Assembly: GCF_009937975.1 (NCBI RefSeq)
Contig: NZ_AP018441.1
Coordinates: 3,100,001-3,164,000, forward strand
Reading direction: 5' to 3'
DNA: 64,000 nt
From: Undibacterium sp. YM2
GTDB taxonomy: Bacteria > Pseudomonadota > Gammaproteobacteria > Burkholderiales > Burkholderiaceae_D
Shown here: in pieces, positions 26,961 through 36,395 of the stretch
How the letters are laid out: every line of letters begins with the position of its first letter
Position numbering within the stretch: position 1 is the stretch's first letter
The notes under the pieces: model-generated
Databases searched by the model: none
What the model was told of the DNA's origin: nothing
What the model saw: the letters and a program-made list of their open reading frames with translations, nothing else
Program-made: the position numbers and the translations under genes

Positions 26961-28994
26961 TCATCGCGCAGTACGCAAAACAGCAGCGACATCCAAAATA
27001 AGTGCAACGCCACCATCACCCAGGATAGTTGCGCCGGAGATCCCTGGGACCTTCTTGTAATTCGACTCTATGTTTTTCACTACTACCTGCTGCTGCCCGA
27101 CCAGGTCATCAACAAACAAGGCCGCTTTTTTACCATCGACTTCAACGATGACGACTATGCCATCAGATGGATCGGTATACTTTGGTTCAATATCAAAGTA
27201 CTCGTATAAAGGTACCAGCGGCAGATATTCGTCACGCACTTTCACCACCCTGCCCTTGCCACTGATTTCTTTGATATCTGCCTTGGCGGGCTGCAGCGAC
27301 TCCATGACAAAGCCCAGGGGCAAAATATAAATTTCATTGCCGAATTTAATCGACATGCCGTCAAGTATCGCCAGTGTCAATGGCAAGGAAATCGTGATTG
27401 TCGTGCCATAACCCATGGCTGAGCGTATATCAACAACACCGCCCATGGCGGTAATATTACGCTTGACCACATCCATGCCCACACCACGGCCAGAAACGTC
27501 AGTTACCGTCTCCGCAGTAGAAAACCCAGGGGCAAAAATCAGCAACCAGACTTCACTGTCACTCATGGAATCTGAAACCGCCAGACCATTTTGCCTGGCC
27601 TTGGCAAGAATTTTCTCTCTGTGCAGGCCACCACCGTCATCACTGACTTCGATGACGATATTGCCGCCCTGATGCACGGCTGACAGGGACAATTTACCAG
27701 CCTCGCCTTTACCGGCCTGCAGCCTTGCGGCTGGCATTTCTATGCCATGATCAATACTATTTCTGACCAGATGAGTCAGCGGATCGACGATACGCTCTAT
27801 CAAGCCTTTATCAAGCTCGGTTGAAGCACCATAAGTTACAAATTCGACTTTCTTGCCCAGCTTGCTGGCCAGGTCCCTGACCATGCGCGGGAAACGCGAA
27901 AAAACATAATCCATAGGCATCATGCGTATGGACATCACTGCCTCTTGCAGGTCACGGGTATTTCTCGTCAGATGAGCGATACTACTCAACAGACGCTCAT
28001 TCGCAATCGGATCAAGGTCCTGGGTACGTTGTTCCAGCATCGCTTGAGTAATGACCAGTTCGCCAATCAGATTGATCAACTGATCAACTTTTTCTATGCC
28101 TACCCTGATGGTGGAAGACTCTTGAGAAGCAGCGGGTTTTTCCACCTTTTTCTCAGCTTGCGGTGCCTGCTTCTCAGGCAGCGCTATCTCTGGCGTTTTC
28201 TCGACAATGGCATCAGCCTTGCCCTCTTCTGGCGGGAACATCGATTCCAGCGGCTCAAAAAAACCATAGCCAAGTTCATCTTCCGTAGGTGCGGCCTTTT
28301 TGACAGGCAGATTAGCTATCTGTTCTTCAGTAATTTTCAGCGTATCGGGATTGAGAATAAAAGAGCAGATAGATATGATGTCATCCTTGCTCTCATTGGT
28401 GCGCAATGCAAGAACCACATTCTTGCCATTATTATCCAGCCGTGAAATCGCCCCCAAAAGTCCAAGCTCGGACATGATCGCTGCAGCATCTGCCTCTGAC
28501 ACCTCAGGCATTTCGATTTTGTATGCCGTCTTGAATACGACATCCGCATGATCCATTTCTGAATGATGACTGATAAAACTGGCCGTTGGCGCAGCCACAG
28601 GTACCGCGTCCTGCGACAGAGATTGCAACAACATCCTGACATCTGCTACCGCATCCTGATCGACAGGTGTACCCAGCCTGTGCCCATCAAGCTGCATCTT
28701 TAAAATATCTTTGGCGATCAGAAAAGCATCTACATGCTCCCCTGTCAACGCCATTTCTCCCTTGCGTATTTTATCGAGCAGTGACTCCAGTATATGCGTC
28801 ACCTCCGTCATATCTGTCAGGCCAAAGGTCGAAGCACCACCCTTGATGGAATGAGCTGCCCTGAATATGGCATTCAAATCCTCAGGATCAGGCGAAGAGA
28901 TATCGACGCCAAGTAACAATTTTTCCTTCTCGGCAAGAAGCTCTTCCGCCTCGTCGAAAAACACTTGGAAAAACTGACTCATGTCAATCGTCAT
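26961..28994 (-). CDS. cheA: Chemotaxis histidine kinase CheA
   Basis: The main cluster kinase (677 residues). The HPt domain has His48 in FRAAHSIKGGAST. A region around 135-235 (FKTAYKIEMPEVSEADAAAI) could serve as a P2-like CheY-docking domain. An acidic linker follows, then the dimerisation domain (VDQLINLIGELVITQAML). The ATPase shows VRNSIDHGIEMP, DDGGGL and GRGVGMDVVKRN. The C-terminal CheW-like domain carries MSIKFGNEIYILPL. GGAG seven bases before the ATG supports the start. It differs from the second CheA at 7 kb by having the extra internal domain. Confidence 0.95.
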   Translation of the reverse strand: MTIDMSQFFQVFFDEAEELLAEKEKLLLGVDISSPDPEDLNAIFRAAHSIKGGASTFGLTDMTEVTHILESLLDKIRKGEMALTGEHVDAFLIAKDILKMQLDGHRLGTPVDQDAVADVRMLLQSLSQDAVPVAAPTASFISHHSEMDHADVVFKTAYKIEMPEVSEADAAAIMSELGLLGAISRLDNNGKNVVLALRTNESKDDIISICSFILNPDTLKITEEQIANLPVKKAAPTEDELGYGFFEPLESMFPPEEGKADAIVEKTPEIALPEKQAPQAEKKVEKPAASQESSTIRVGIEKVDQLINLIGELVITQAMLEQRTQDLDPIANERLLSSIAHLTRNTRDLQEAVMSIRMMPMDYVFSRFPRMVRDLASKLGKKVEFVTYGASTELDKGLIERIVDPLTHLVRNSIDHGIEMPAARLQAGKGEAGKLSLSAVHQGGNIVIEVSDDGGGLHREKILAKARQNGLAVSDSMSDSEVWLLIFAPGFSTAETVTDVSGRGVGMDVVKRNITAMGGVVDIRSAMGYGTTITISLPLTLAILDGMSIKFGNEIYILPLGFVMESLQPAKADIKEISGKGRVVKVRDEYLPLVPLYEYFDIEPKYTDPSDGIVVIVEVDGKKAALFVDDLVGQQQVVVKNIESNYKKVPGISGATILGDGGVALILDVAAVLRTAR

Positions 28995-29044
28995 TATTAA
29001 ACTCCGTGATTTACATTTGTTTGCCCAGACACCGGGCCAATAAT

Positions 29045-29410
29045 TCAGCCAATCACTTTTTTAACTACTTCAGTCAACTTCTGTGGATCAAAGGGTTTGA
29101 CCAGCCAGCCATTCGCACCAGCTGCACGCCCCTTCGCCTTCATGTCATCACTTGATTCTGTTGTCAGCATCAGGATAGGTACGCGCGCATAAGACGGCAG
29201 GCCACGCAAGGACTTGATCAGGGTCAACCCATCCATTCTTGGCATATTCTGATCTGTCAGCACCAGATCCACCACCTGGTTACGCGCTTTTTCCAGACCA
29301 TCCTGGCCATCTACCGCCTCGATTACCTGATATCCGGCTGCTTTTAAACTGAAAGCTACCATCTGCCTCAGAGAGCCAGAATCATCCACAGCTAAAATTG
29401 TCTTGGCCAT
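29045..29410 (-). CDS. CheY-like response regulator
   Basis: A 121-residue receiver domain. Asp9-Asp10, phospho-acceptor Asp53 (LTDQNMPRMDG), TTES and the Lys of WLVKPFDP make it fully competent. It is encoded directly before cheA. It differs clearly from the E. coli-like CheY at 21.2 kb, so the cluster makes two CheY proteins. One may be a phosphate sink or act in a different interaction. Confidence 0.93.
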   Translation of the reverse strand: MAKTILAVDDSGSLRQMVAFSLKAAGYQVIEAVDGQDGLEKARNQVVDLVLTDQNMPRMDGLTLIKSLRGLPSYARVPILMLTTESSDDMKAKGRAAGANGWLVKPFDPQKLTEVVKKVIG

Positions 29411-29461
29411 ATTTACTCCGTTATACGAATTGTAGGCAGCTTCAGCTTGCTGCCACTTGAT

Positions 29462-30019
29462 TTAAAATAACTCTATGTCACCGCTATCCATATGCTTTTG
29501 ATGCACTGCTTTACGTAACAAATTCTTCAGGTCGGCGCTTTGCTTTTCCAGGCGCAAGGTAGTCTCACGCAACAAGGCTGTCAACTCATCCGTTTCACCG
29601 TCATGCTGCATATCATTGCCGACCACACCCAAGGTTCCCAGCACTTCACGCAAACCTTCACACCTTTGCAAGGTGCGCGATATCAACTGGCTGGTCAAAT
29701 CCTGGAATTGCAAACTGGTCACAGCCGAACTGATATGCGTGGCAATATCTTCCTGAATTGCCTTGAGCCGTAACACACTGTCGTCGGCAACACCTCCAGA
29801 ACTGATGATCAGGTTGATTTCTTCCTGCTCACTCGATATGGCGGAGTGCAGCGCCATGAAACTGACGCCCAGCTTTTCTATCGCTTCACCCAAGAGTATC
29901 GTTGTTTGCGCAAGGTCAGTCTCAACCTCCAGCAAATGTGCATTTCCATGATCAGACACACCTGATAAAAGTTGCTTAACCTGAGAACCCAACAGTTTCT
30001 TTTTGGACATCTTAAGCAT
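29462..30019 (-). CDS. CheZ-like putative CheY-P phosphatase
   Basis: A 185-residue, mostly helical protein. Its core SLQFQDLTSQLISRTLQR aligns with the catalytic helix of CheZ: Asp107 and Gln111 occupy the D-x-x-x-Q spacing used for CheY-P hydrolysis. The C-terminal tail, DSGDIELF, is acidic and hydrophobic like the CheY-binding tail of CheZ but not the same. The position between motB and cheY-cheA supports a chemotaxis role. It is much shorter than the canonical CheZ at 6.2 kb. Function is inferred from the motif; a helical scaffold role is the alternative. Confidence 0.72.
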   Translation of the reverse strand: MLKMSKKKLLGSQVKQLLSGVSDHGNAHLLEVETDLAQTTILLGEAIEKLGVSFMALHSAISSEQEEINLIISSGGVADDSVLRLKAIQEDIATHISSAVTSLQFQDLTSQLISRTLQRCEGLREVLGTLGVVGNDMQHDGETDELTALLRETTLRLEKQSADLKNLLRKAVHQKHMDSGDIELF

Positions 30020-30075
30020 CCTATCTATGCATATTGACTTAATGATGCTGCAGTCTTACTTGTAGCTTGTCTATA

Positions 30076-31002
30076 TCAAGGCTTGACTGAAATTTCAGCG
30101 CTTGAGTCAGACTGATTTGCAACCTCAATAGAGCCGCCGTCCTGTGAAGCAGATTCTTCTGCCTTTTTATTCATGACGATAATACTGATCCTGCGGTTGA
30201 TCGGATTAAGTGGATCTGCCTTGTCAAACAGAACCGAGGACGACAAGCCAACCACTCTCAACACCTTGGATTCGTCCATGCCACCATAAATCAGTTCCCG
30301 CCTGGAGGCATTGGCACGGTCGGCAGACAATTCCCAATTGCTATAACCTCGCTCACCACTGCCATAGGGAGCCGCATCAGTATGACCCGACAGGCTGATG
30401 CGATTCGGTACATCATTAAGTGCCTTGCCAATCTCATGCAAAATTTCCCGCGTGTATGGTTGCAGGTCTGCCTTGGCCGAAGCAAACATGGGACGATTTT
30501 GCTCATCTACCATCTGTATCCGCAAACCGTCAGTAGTGATATCAAGTAAAAGCTGTTTCTTGTATTGTTTTAGCGTAGGGTTGGATTCTATGGCAGCTTC
30601 AATCTTGGACTTCAGGCCCTTCAGCCGCTCTGCCTCAACTTTTGCCAGGGCGGCCTCAGCAGCTTGCAGGTTATAAGTTTTCTTTTGCGTGTCAATCTCA
30701 CCTTTACGGCTTTGCCCTTCACGCGCACTCAAATCCTTGCCACCACCCTTGATCACACTGGAACTATCACCGCTACCGTCGCCACCCGCCATTGCCACTT
30801 TTAAAGGTGTCTGAAAATACTCAGCTATACCATTCAAATTACCTTTGGCAGTCGAGCCCAGCAACCACATCAACAGGAAAAACGCCATCATTGCTGTCAC
30901 AAAGTCAGCGTAGGCAATTTTCCAGGCACCACCATGATGGCCACCAGCCACCTTCTTGATGCGCTTTACAATAATCGGTCGTAGTTCTTCGCTTGCCATC
31001 AT
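30076..31002 (-). CDS. motB: Flagellar motor stator protein MotB
   Basis: Anchors the stator to peptidoglycan and forms the proton channel with MotA. Starting at ATG 31002, the plug-proximal TM segment YADFVTAMMAFFLLMWLL contains the essential Asp33, equivalent to Asp32 of E. coli. The C-terminal OmpA-like peptidoglycan-binding domain (about 150-265) includes ISLSGHTDAAPYG, NWELSADRANA and NRRISIIVM. A low-complexity Ser/Glu tail follows. The TTG one codon upstream is less likely as the start. It lies 14 bp after motA. Confidence 0.95.
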   Translation of the reverse strand: MMASEELRPIIVKRIKKVAGGHHGGAWKIAYADFVTAMMAFFLLMWLLGSTAKGNLNGIAEYFQTPLKVAMAGGDGSGDSSSVIKGGGKDLSAREGQSRKGEIDTQKKTYNLQAAEAALAKVEAERLKGLKSKIEAAIESNPTLKQYKKQLLLDITTDGLRIQMVDEQNRPMFASAKADLQPYTREILHEIGKALNDVPNRISLSGHTDAAPYGSGERGYSNWELSADRANASRRELIYGGMDESKVLRVVGLSSSVLFDKADPLNPINRRISIIVMNKKAEESASQDGGSIEVANQSDSSAEISVKP

Positions 31003-31016
31003 CAATCCAGTTTTTA

Positions 31017-31877
31017 TTATTTAGATTTCGATTGCTTAATATGATCTTCCAGTTCGCTGAACGTTGGCCTTTCAGTGGAATACAACACCTTCCTGCCAAA
31101 TTCTACTGCCAGCGCAGGTGCATAACCATTCAGGCTTGCCAGCAAAGTCACTTTGATACATTGAAAAGTCTTGGATGACTCATCCAGTTGCTGTTCCATC
31201 AAACCGGCCAGCGGACCAACAAAACCATAAGCCAGCAAAATACCCAGGAAAGTACCCACCAGTGCATGTGCAATCAGGATACCAAGTTCTGATGGCGGGA
31301 TACCCACAGATTCCATCGTATGCACCACCCCCATCACCGCCGCCACAATACCGAACGCCGGCAAGCCATCACCCAGCTTGGCAATGAAATGTGCAGGAAC
31401 TGCACCTTCGTGATGATGCGTTTCCAATTCATTGTCCATCAGATTTTCAATCTGGAAGGCATCCATATTCCCCGAAACCATCAGACGCAGATAATCGCCT
31501 ATGAATTCCATCATGTGATGATCATGAACAATAGAAGGATATTTGCTGAACAAGGGGCTGTCTTCAGGCTTCTCAATATCACCCTCGATAGACATCAGGC
31601 CTTCTTTGCGCACCTTTGTCAACACATCGAAGAGCATCGTCATCAGCTCCATGTAGAGAGCCTTGGTATATTTTGAGCCTTTCAGAACACCCGGAAGTGC
31701 CTTCATGGTGGCCTTCAGGGTTTTCGCATTGTTACCGACGAGGGAAGCGCCAACGGCAGCACCACCTATCATCAACAATTCCAGCGGCTGGAACAATACC
31801 GCAATATGTCCACCGGACATGACAAAGCCACCAAATACCGAGCCCAATACGACGAGATAGCCGACGATAACTAACAC
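31017..31877 (-). CDS. motA: Flagellar motor stator protein MotA
   Basis: A 286-residue inner-membrane stator subunit with four helices. The N-terminus VIVGYLVVLGSVFGGFVMSG and GDGLPAFGIVAAVMGVVHTM are typical MotA sequences. The cytoplasmic loop between TM2 and TM3 carries the charged residues that contact FliG. Translation starts at GTG 31877, supported by AAGGAG nine bases upstream. It is followed by motB at 14 bp. The upstream methyltransferase ends 117 bp away, so motA may also have its own promoter. Confidence 0.95.
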   Translation of the reverse strand: MLVIVGYLVVLGSVFGGFVMSGGHIAVLFQPLELLMIGGAAVGASLVGNNAKTLKATMKALPGVLKGSKYTKALYMELMTMLFDVLTKVRKEGLMSIEGDIEKPEDSPLFSKYPSIVHDHHMMEFIGDYLRLMVSGNMDAFQIENLMDNELETHHHEGAVPAHFIAKLGDGLPAFGIVAAVMGVVHTMESVGIPPSELGILIAHALVGTFLGILLAYGFVGPLAGLMEQQLDESSKTFQCIKVTLLASLNGYAPALAVEFGRKVLYSTERPTFSELEDHIKQSKSK

Positions 31878-31994
31878 GAGCTGTTACTCCTTAGAGGGAA
31901 TTTTTATAATATCGACTACACTACCTCAGACCGGAAGCATTCACCAGAAATGGAAGGTTAAATATTGCTTCTGGAATACATTTCACTATATGCA

Positions 31995-32800
31995 TTATAT
32001 GCGCCAGACATAAAGAACGGGGTCATTCGCATTGCTTTTTATAGTTAAATCCGCCTCAACACCGGGCACTTTGAACTCATAACTCATGAACTGCGTACCT
32101 GGCCGCATCTCAGCACGGACTTTTTCCCACAATCCTGGCATGGCCGCCGGAGACAAGTAGGCAAAGACCGCATCAAATTCAGCAAAATCCAGTTGCAAAT
32201 AATCTTTTAAATAGAAACTCACCCTGGGGCCAGCCCATTTAGCCCTGAACCAGCTGACCAGCCAGGGAAAAGGCGCAACCTCCACCCCAAAAAAAGACTG
32301 CTGAGGACGCAATCTGGCAAGACTGACAGACACCCCCCAAAACCACTGCCGATATCAATGAAAGACAAACCATCGCGCGCAGGTAGTTGCTCAAGAATAC
32401 ACGGCAACAAACTGGATTTGGAAGGAAAATATGGAACTTGAGTGCGGTAAGTTGACCAAAACAACAATACCATCAACACGAAAATCGCCAGACTGATACC
32501 AGGATGCAGTTGAAAAACCAGCGAAGCGACGACCGCAAAGGGAAAGACGAACTGAATAAACCACCACCACCAGTTCATACGCAGCAGATAGCTGCAGGCA
32601 GAAGCAAGGCTGGCGTGAATGAAGAGCAGTAAAAAGGGGGAAAGTTTGCCGCCGAGTTGCCACCGGTCGGCGACATACAATAGATAAGACAGGCCTAAAG
32701 CCAATAGCTGGATAAGAACTGCCAGGAAAACGGGCGAAGAAAGCACTCCGCCATCTGGTAGGAATTTGCCTTTACGGGTTTTTGATGACGCTACCTCCAA
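31995..32800 (-). pseudogene. Membrane-anchored SAM-dependent methyltransferase, single frameshift at a G run
   Basis: The first part (32800 downwards, TTG start with AGGAGG) has four hydrophobic helices (about 22-120), then methyltransferase motif I, FIDIGSGFGG. The remainder continues in another frame as VSVSLARLRPQQSFFGVEVAPF and ends YVWRI at 31995. Adding one G to the six-G run (plus-strand C run 32333-32338) gives one 268-residue protein, so the gene is either mis-sequenced, phase-variable or newly broken. It lies 15 bp after flhC and 117 bp before motA. The substrate is unknown. Similar multi-helix class I methyltransferases are found near flagellar genes, but I cannot name a family. 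Confidence 0.75.
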
Positions 32801-32815
32801 GGCTCCTCCTGAATT

Positions 32816-33370
32816 TTATGCCACCATTTCCAGTGTGGCCTCCGCATCTTTTGCTTTTTTTGTTTTACCTGCCCGTGACGGGACGTGGCATAAACCACAA
32901 GCATAATCATCATGCAAATCCAGGCTATGCGCAACAAAATGCCCACCGCATTTGCAACATTTTGCAAAACTCAGCATTTTCCCCTCAAAGAAGCGCACCA
33001 GAGTCCAGGCACGTGTCAGGGATAAGACAGGCTCTTCGCCAGCAGGAACAGGCACCTGCTCCAGATACAGGCGGTATGCCTTGATGACAGCATCGATACC
33101 ATCAACACCAGCATGCTCACGCAAATACTTATGGATGTTCATGAACAGGGACGAATGGATATTTGGCTGCCAGGTAATAAACCAGTCAGCAGAAAAAGGC
33201 AGCATGCCTTTTGGAGGGGATACCCCCTTCAACTCCTTGTATATCTTCAGCAGACGCTCACGCGACAAGGAAGTCTCAGATTCCAGCAACTGCAACCTGG
33301 CACCCAGATTGACCAATTCAATTGCCAATTGAATTTCGTGAGCCTCGTTTACTACGCTTTTGCTTGCCAT
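32816..33370 (-). CDS. flhC: Flagellar master transcriptional activator FlhC
   Basis: Forms the FlhD4C2 complex that activates class II flagellar promoters. The 184-residue protein has EIQLAIELVNLGARLQLLE at the front. The zinc site is made of two Cys pairs, CCKCGG and CGLC, 17 residues apart. The ATG at 33370 with GGAGAAA upstream is preferred over an earlier in-frame codon at 33397. It follows flhD by 38 bp. The C-terminal tail is Lys/Ala-rich. Confidence 0.95.
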   Translation of the reverse strand: MASKSVVNEAHEIQLAIELVNLGARLQLLESETSLSRERLLKIYKELKGVSPPKGMLPFSADWFITWQPNIHSSLFMNIHKYLREHAGVDGIDAVIKAYRLYLEQVPVPAGEEPVLSLTRAWTLVRFFEGKMLSFAKCCKCGGHFVAHSLDLHDDYACGLCHVPSRAGKTKKAKDAEATLEMVA

Positions 33371-33408
33371 GATATTTCTCCGTCCGCTTCGATTCAATGC
33401 CTGACAAA

Positions 33409-33726
33409 TTAATGGATTTCTTCAACTGGCTGACCAGCCATCAAAATCGCAGCATGGGAATGCGCAAGCGCACGCTCCTTGTTGTAATTTGTCAACATGC
33501 ACAAAATGGAACTATCTTCGAAGCGGAAGCGCGCCAACATCATGTTGGAGCCAGCCAGCTTCAAGATCTGGGCATTATTCAAACCTTCGATCAGGTCTGC
33601 AATTTCTTTACCAATACCCAAACGGAAAATAGCGGTCGCTTTATCAGCGCGAATCATTTGTTGTGCCAACATCAAATAACTCAAATTGGCATCCCGAATC
33701 TCGGCCATCATATCGTTCTGCGTCAT
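33409..33726 (-). CDS. flhD: Flagellar master transcriptional activator FlhD
   Basis: Partner of FlhC; recognises flhDC boxes and dimerises. From the ATG at 33726 the protein is 105 residues, the usual length, starting MTQNDMMAEIRDANLSYLML and containing RADKATAIFRLGI. GGAGGGTGGG ahead of this ATG supports it. The open frame continues upstream to 33987, but that part is AT-rich and unlike FlhD. An extended leader with two hairpins lies upstream, and flhD heads the whole motility run. Confidence 0.93.
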   Translation of the reverse strand: MTQNDMMAEIRDANLSYLMLAQQMIRADKATAIFRLGIGKEIADLIEGLNNAQILKLAGSNMMLARFRFEDSSILCMLTNYNKERALAHSHAAILMAGQPVEEIH

Positions 33727-34144
33727 TTTCCCACCCTCCAGTTTTGTTATCAGCGGCATGTTTGCGTTGCCAGTGAGATACATTGTGCAGGTTGGCCAAA
33801 AGTGGCTGTATAAGCGGGATTCCGTATTTAAAGCAAGAATAAAACGAAGACATGCCGTAGGAAAATATCCTACAGGCACATTTAGACATCTACAAAATGA
33901 AATTTCGTAGAAAACAGATTTTAATTTTTTCAAACCAACAAAATCGAGCAATTCGAAAAAATTTAATAAAAACAAAGACTTGCGCATAAATTTAGGTTTT
34001 ATCGCATCGTCTTATAATCATTAACGGCAGCACTTTAGAAAACTTTAGGGAAAATTTAAAAATATTTTCGATTTATTTTCATTAGCTTGTAACGGCAACA
34101 AATTGTGAAATCTTTAGGGCTGATCGCAAAAAAAATCAAAAAAA
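33727..34144 (-). promoter_or_regulatory. AT-rich flhDC upstream region with two leader hairpins
   Basis: A gene-free, strongly AT-rich stretch before flhD. GTAGGA/TCCTAC (33857-33862 and 33868-33873), extended by GCC/GGC with a bulge, forms one stem. CTACAAAAT (33890-33898) and ATTTCGTAG (33902-33910) form another with one mismatch. These sit about 130-185 bases before flhD, a sensible place for control of master-regulator mRNA. I cannot place the promoter with confidence and see no clear CRP site. Confidence 0.45.
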
Positions 34145-34169
34145 AATCACCTGTTTGCAACAGGTGATT
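34136..34169 (-). terminator. Rho-independent terminator of dnaQ
   Basis: AATCACCTGTT (34145-34155) pairs with AACAGGTGATT (34159-34169). On the minus strand the stem is followed by a run of about nine T, 95 bp beyond the dnaQ stop. Confidence 0.9.
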
Positions 34170-34263
34170 CATTTTGAGTTGATTACTTGGCTATTTAATC
34201 TATTGCTTCCTGCATTTATTGTCTTTCACACATATCAATAAGACCATAAACCTGGTTTATTTC

Positions 34264-34971
34264 CTACAAAGTCGCACGCCAGATGCATTTGTCTTTAATC
34301 TGCTTATCCAGCCCTGTCAGGAGTTTTTCGTGCTCACCCATCTCTTCTTCCGTGGCCATCAATACAGCAATCTCGCCAACCGGCATATCAAAAGCCACGA
34401 CCTCCTGCACTTTTGGCGCATCGTCTTCTTCTACTTCAATCTCAAAGCTGTTCTGTCCGCGTGACATTGCCAGAAAAACATCTGCCAATAATTCAGCATC
34501 CAGCAAAGCGCCGTGCAATTTGCGGTGGGAATTCGAAATTTCATAACGGGTACAGAGCGCATCCAGCGAATTACGCTTACCTGGATGCAATTCTTTTGCC
34601 TGAACCAATGTATCAATGACACTGGGGCAATATTCTGTCAATACGGGCAAATCCAGACGCGCGAGTTCGGCATTCAAAAATCCGATGTCAAAAGGTGCGT
34701 TATGGATAATGATTTCGGCATCTTTGATATAAGCGCAAAACTCTTCGGCAATCTCGGCGAACTTAGGCTTGTCGCTCAAAAATTCGGTGGTCAGGCCGTG
34801 AACTGCCAAAGCACCTTCTTCGGAATCTCGCTCAGGATTGATGTAGCGATGGAAATTATTACCTGTCAGCTTGCGGTTTACTAATTCTACGCAACCAATT
34901 TCTATAATGCGGTCGCCATTGCGCGCATTCAAACCCGTGGTTTCGGTATCGAGGACCAACTGCCTACGCAT
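34264..34971 (-). CDS. dnaQ: DNA polymerase III epsilon subunit (proofreading exonuclease)
   Basis: The 3'-5' exonuclease of the replicative polymerase. From ATG 34971 the protein has 235 residues with Exo I VLDTETTG (Asp8, Glu10), Exo II HNAPFDIGF and Exo III HGALLDAELLADV. The acidic C-terminal region after about 175 would bind the alpha subunit. AAGGAG eight bases upstream supports this ATG over the in-frame TTG at 34977. It follows tilS closely on the same strand (32 bp) and ends at a strong terminator. Confidence 0.95.
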   Translation of the reverse strand: MRRQLVLDTETTGLNARNGDRIIEIGCVELVNRKLTGNNFHRYINPERDSEEGALAVHGLTTEFLSDKPKFAEIAEEFCAYIKDAEIIIHNAPFDIGFLNAELARLDLPVLTEYCPSVIDTLVQAKELHPGKRNSLDALCTRYEISNSHRKLHGALLDAELLADVFLAMSRGQNSFEIEVEEDDAPKVQEVVAFDMPVGEIAVLMATEEEMGEHEKLLTGLDKQIKDKCIWRATL

Positions 34972-35003
34972 GTTCAATACTCCTTTAAATTACAACACTT
35001 AAT

Positions 35004-36395
35004 TTAATCAAAAACCCAGCGCAAGGAAATGCAGGCGGCCAAGCCATCCTGGCAAAACCGACTCTGCATACCAACTCCGGCGGCAAATAATAATTCGCGA
35101 CCAACAGAAACATAAGGCAGGCGCTCCCTTTGCCAGAAAGGTATCTGCAAGGACTGAAAATGGCTCTTCATGTCGCGGGTAGGCCGGTTTTCGGCAAGTT
35201 TAAGGCGCTCTCCTCCCCTGCGCAAATGCATGGTCAACGACTGCTGCTTTAGCCAGGAGACATCCAGCCCATGCTCAGCCGCATCAAAATACAAACGGCC
35301 AGCAAACGCTGGGAAATGGATATGATCCTGCCCTTCCCAGACAAACTCCCGCAACTGGTCTTGCTCTGACACTCTCGTATTTTGCGCAGACAAATAGACG
35401 ATGTTTTTATAGCGATGTATGGCGACAGTATCGTGGTGTACCGTAATACGCGCATCTTCACGCCCCTCAAATAGCTGGCTTTGCATTTCCTTCAGACGTG
35501 AAGTCGTAGGCATGCGTACGCCAGCCCTTGAAAACCAGTAACGGAACAAATTATCCCTGCGCGCAGGACTCAACGCACGCATGGCAGCAATGCCCAGTCC
35601 AGCATCAGTAGAGCAACTGGCGAAATCCTGCTGAGCGACTTCAAGCATCAAATCTTGCGCAGCCTGGAAATGCATAGCCGAACGGGCAATGCGCTCAGAA
35701 TAACCCGGTGACAGGGTGTCAAGTACCGGCATGACGCTATGGCGTATGGCATTGCGCAGATAGCGCTGGTCAGTATTTGATTCATCTTCTATATAACGCA
35801 GGCCTCGCTGACTTGCATAGGCCTCCAGCGTTGCCCGCTTTTCAGACAACAATGGCCGCCCCAGCATGACCTGGTCATGACCAAACAGATTAGGCGCACG
35901 ATGACATGCATCCATGCCTGACATGCCGGCCACTCCGCTGCCACGCAGCAATTGCAATAACAGGGTTTCTGCCTGATCGTCCTGATGATGGGCTGCCAGA
36001 ATCAAGGGGATGCCTGTATCTTTCGCCATTCGCCCCAAAGCTTCATAGCGCCCCTTGCGAGCAGAAGCCTCGACACCATCACCGCTGTCGCGGGCAACCT
36101 GAATACGTTGAGCATGAAAGCCGACTTCACCTGAAACGCATATAGCCCGGCAATGATCTAGCCAGGCATCTGCGTTCGGGCTCAAACCATGATGGATGTG
36201 AAAAGCATGCAGTGAGATTTTGGCACGATGGCAATAATTGATGGCCAGGTCAAGCAAGACCGTAGAATCCAGGCCGCCGCTATAGCCTACAGCGAGGCCA
36301 TTTTGCAGATTTCCTTCACAGCAATCAGCAATAATGGCATCGAGTTTTTTTGAGAATGTTTGCTCAAGACTGGAGCAATGTTGATCTGGCCTCAT
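35004..36395 (-). CDS. tilS: tRNA(Ile)-lysidine synthase TilS
   Basis: Adds lysine to C34 of tRNA-Ile(CAU) using ATP, which changes its specificity from Met to Ile. The P-loop is [14 protein letters not shown] (Ser39-Ser44). [11 protein letters not shown] and [21 protein letters not shown] are the other N-type ATP pyrophosphatase motifs. The C-terminal part contains the TilS substrate-specificity region ([19 protein letters not shown]). Length of 463 residues is normal. The start overlaps the accA stop; accA-tilS is a conserved betaproteobacterial pair. Confidence 0.95.
   Translation of the reverse strand: MRPDQHCSSLEQTFSKKLDAIIADCCEGNLQNGLAVGYSGGLDSTVLLDLAINYCHRAKISLHAFHIHHGLSPNADAWLDHCRAICVSGEVGFHAQRIQVARDSGDGVEASARKGRYEALGRMAKDTGIPLILAAHHQDDQAETLLLQLLRGSGVAGMSGMDACHRAPNLFGHDQVMLGRPLLSEKRATLEAYASQRGLRYIEDESNTDQRYLRNAIRHSVMPVLDTLSPGYSERIARSAMHFQAAQDLMLEVAQQDFASCSTDAGLGIAAMRALSPARRDNLFRYWFSRAGVRMPTTSRLKEMQSQLFEGREDARITVHHDTVAIHRYKNIVYLSAQNTRVSEQDQLREFVWEGQDHIHFPAFAGRLYFDAAEHGLDVSWLKQQSLTMHLRRGGERLKLAENRPTRDMKSHFQSLQIPFWQRERLPYVSVGRELLFAAGVGMQSRFCQDGLAACISLRWVFD

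Noticed and set aside
33727..33987. N-terminal extension of the flhD frame
   Set aside because: FlhD proteins begin at the ATG at 33726, which has a good Shine-Dalgarno; the extra part is AT-rich leader with hairpins.
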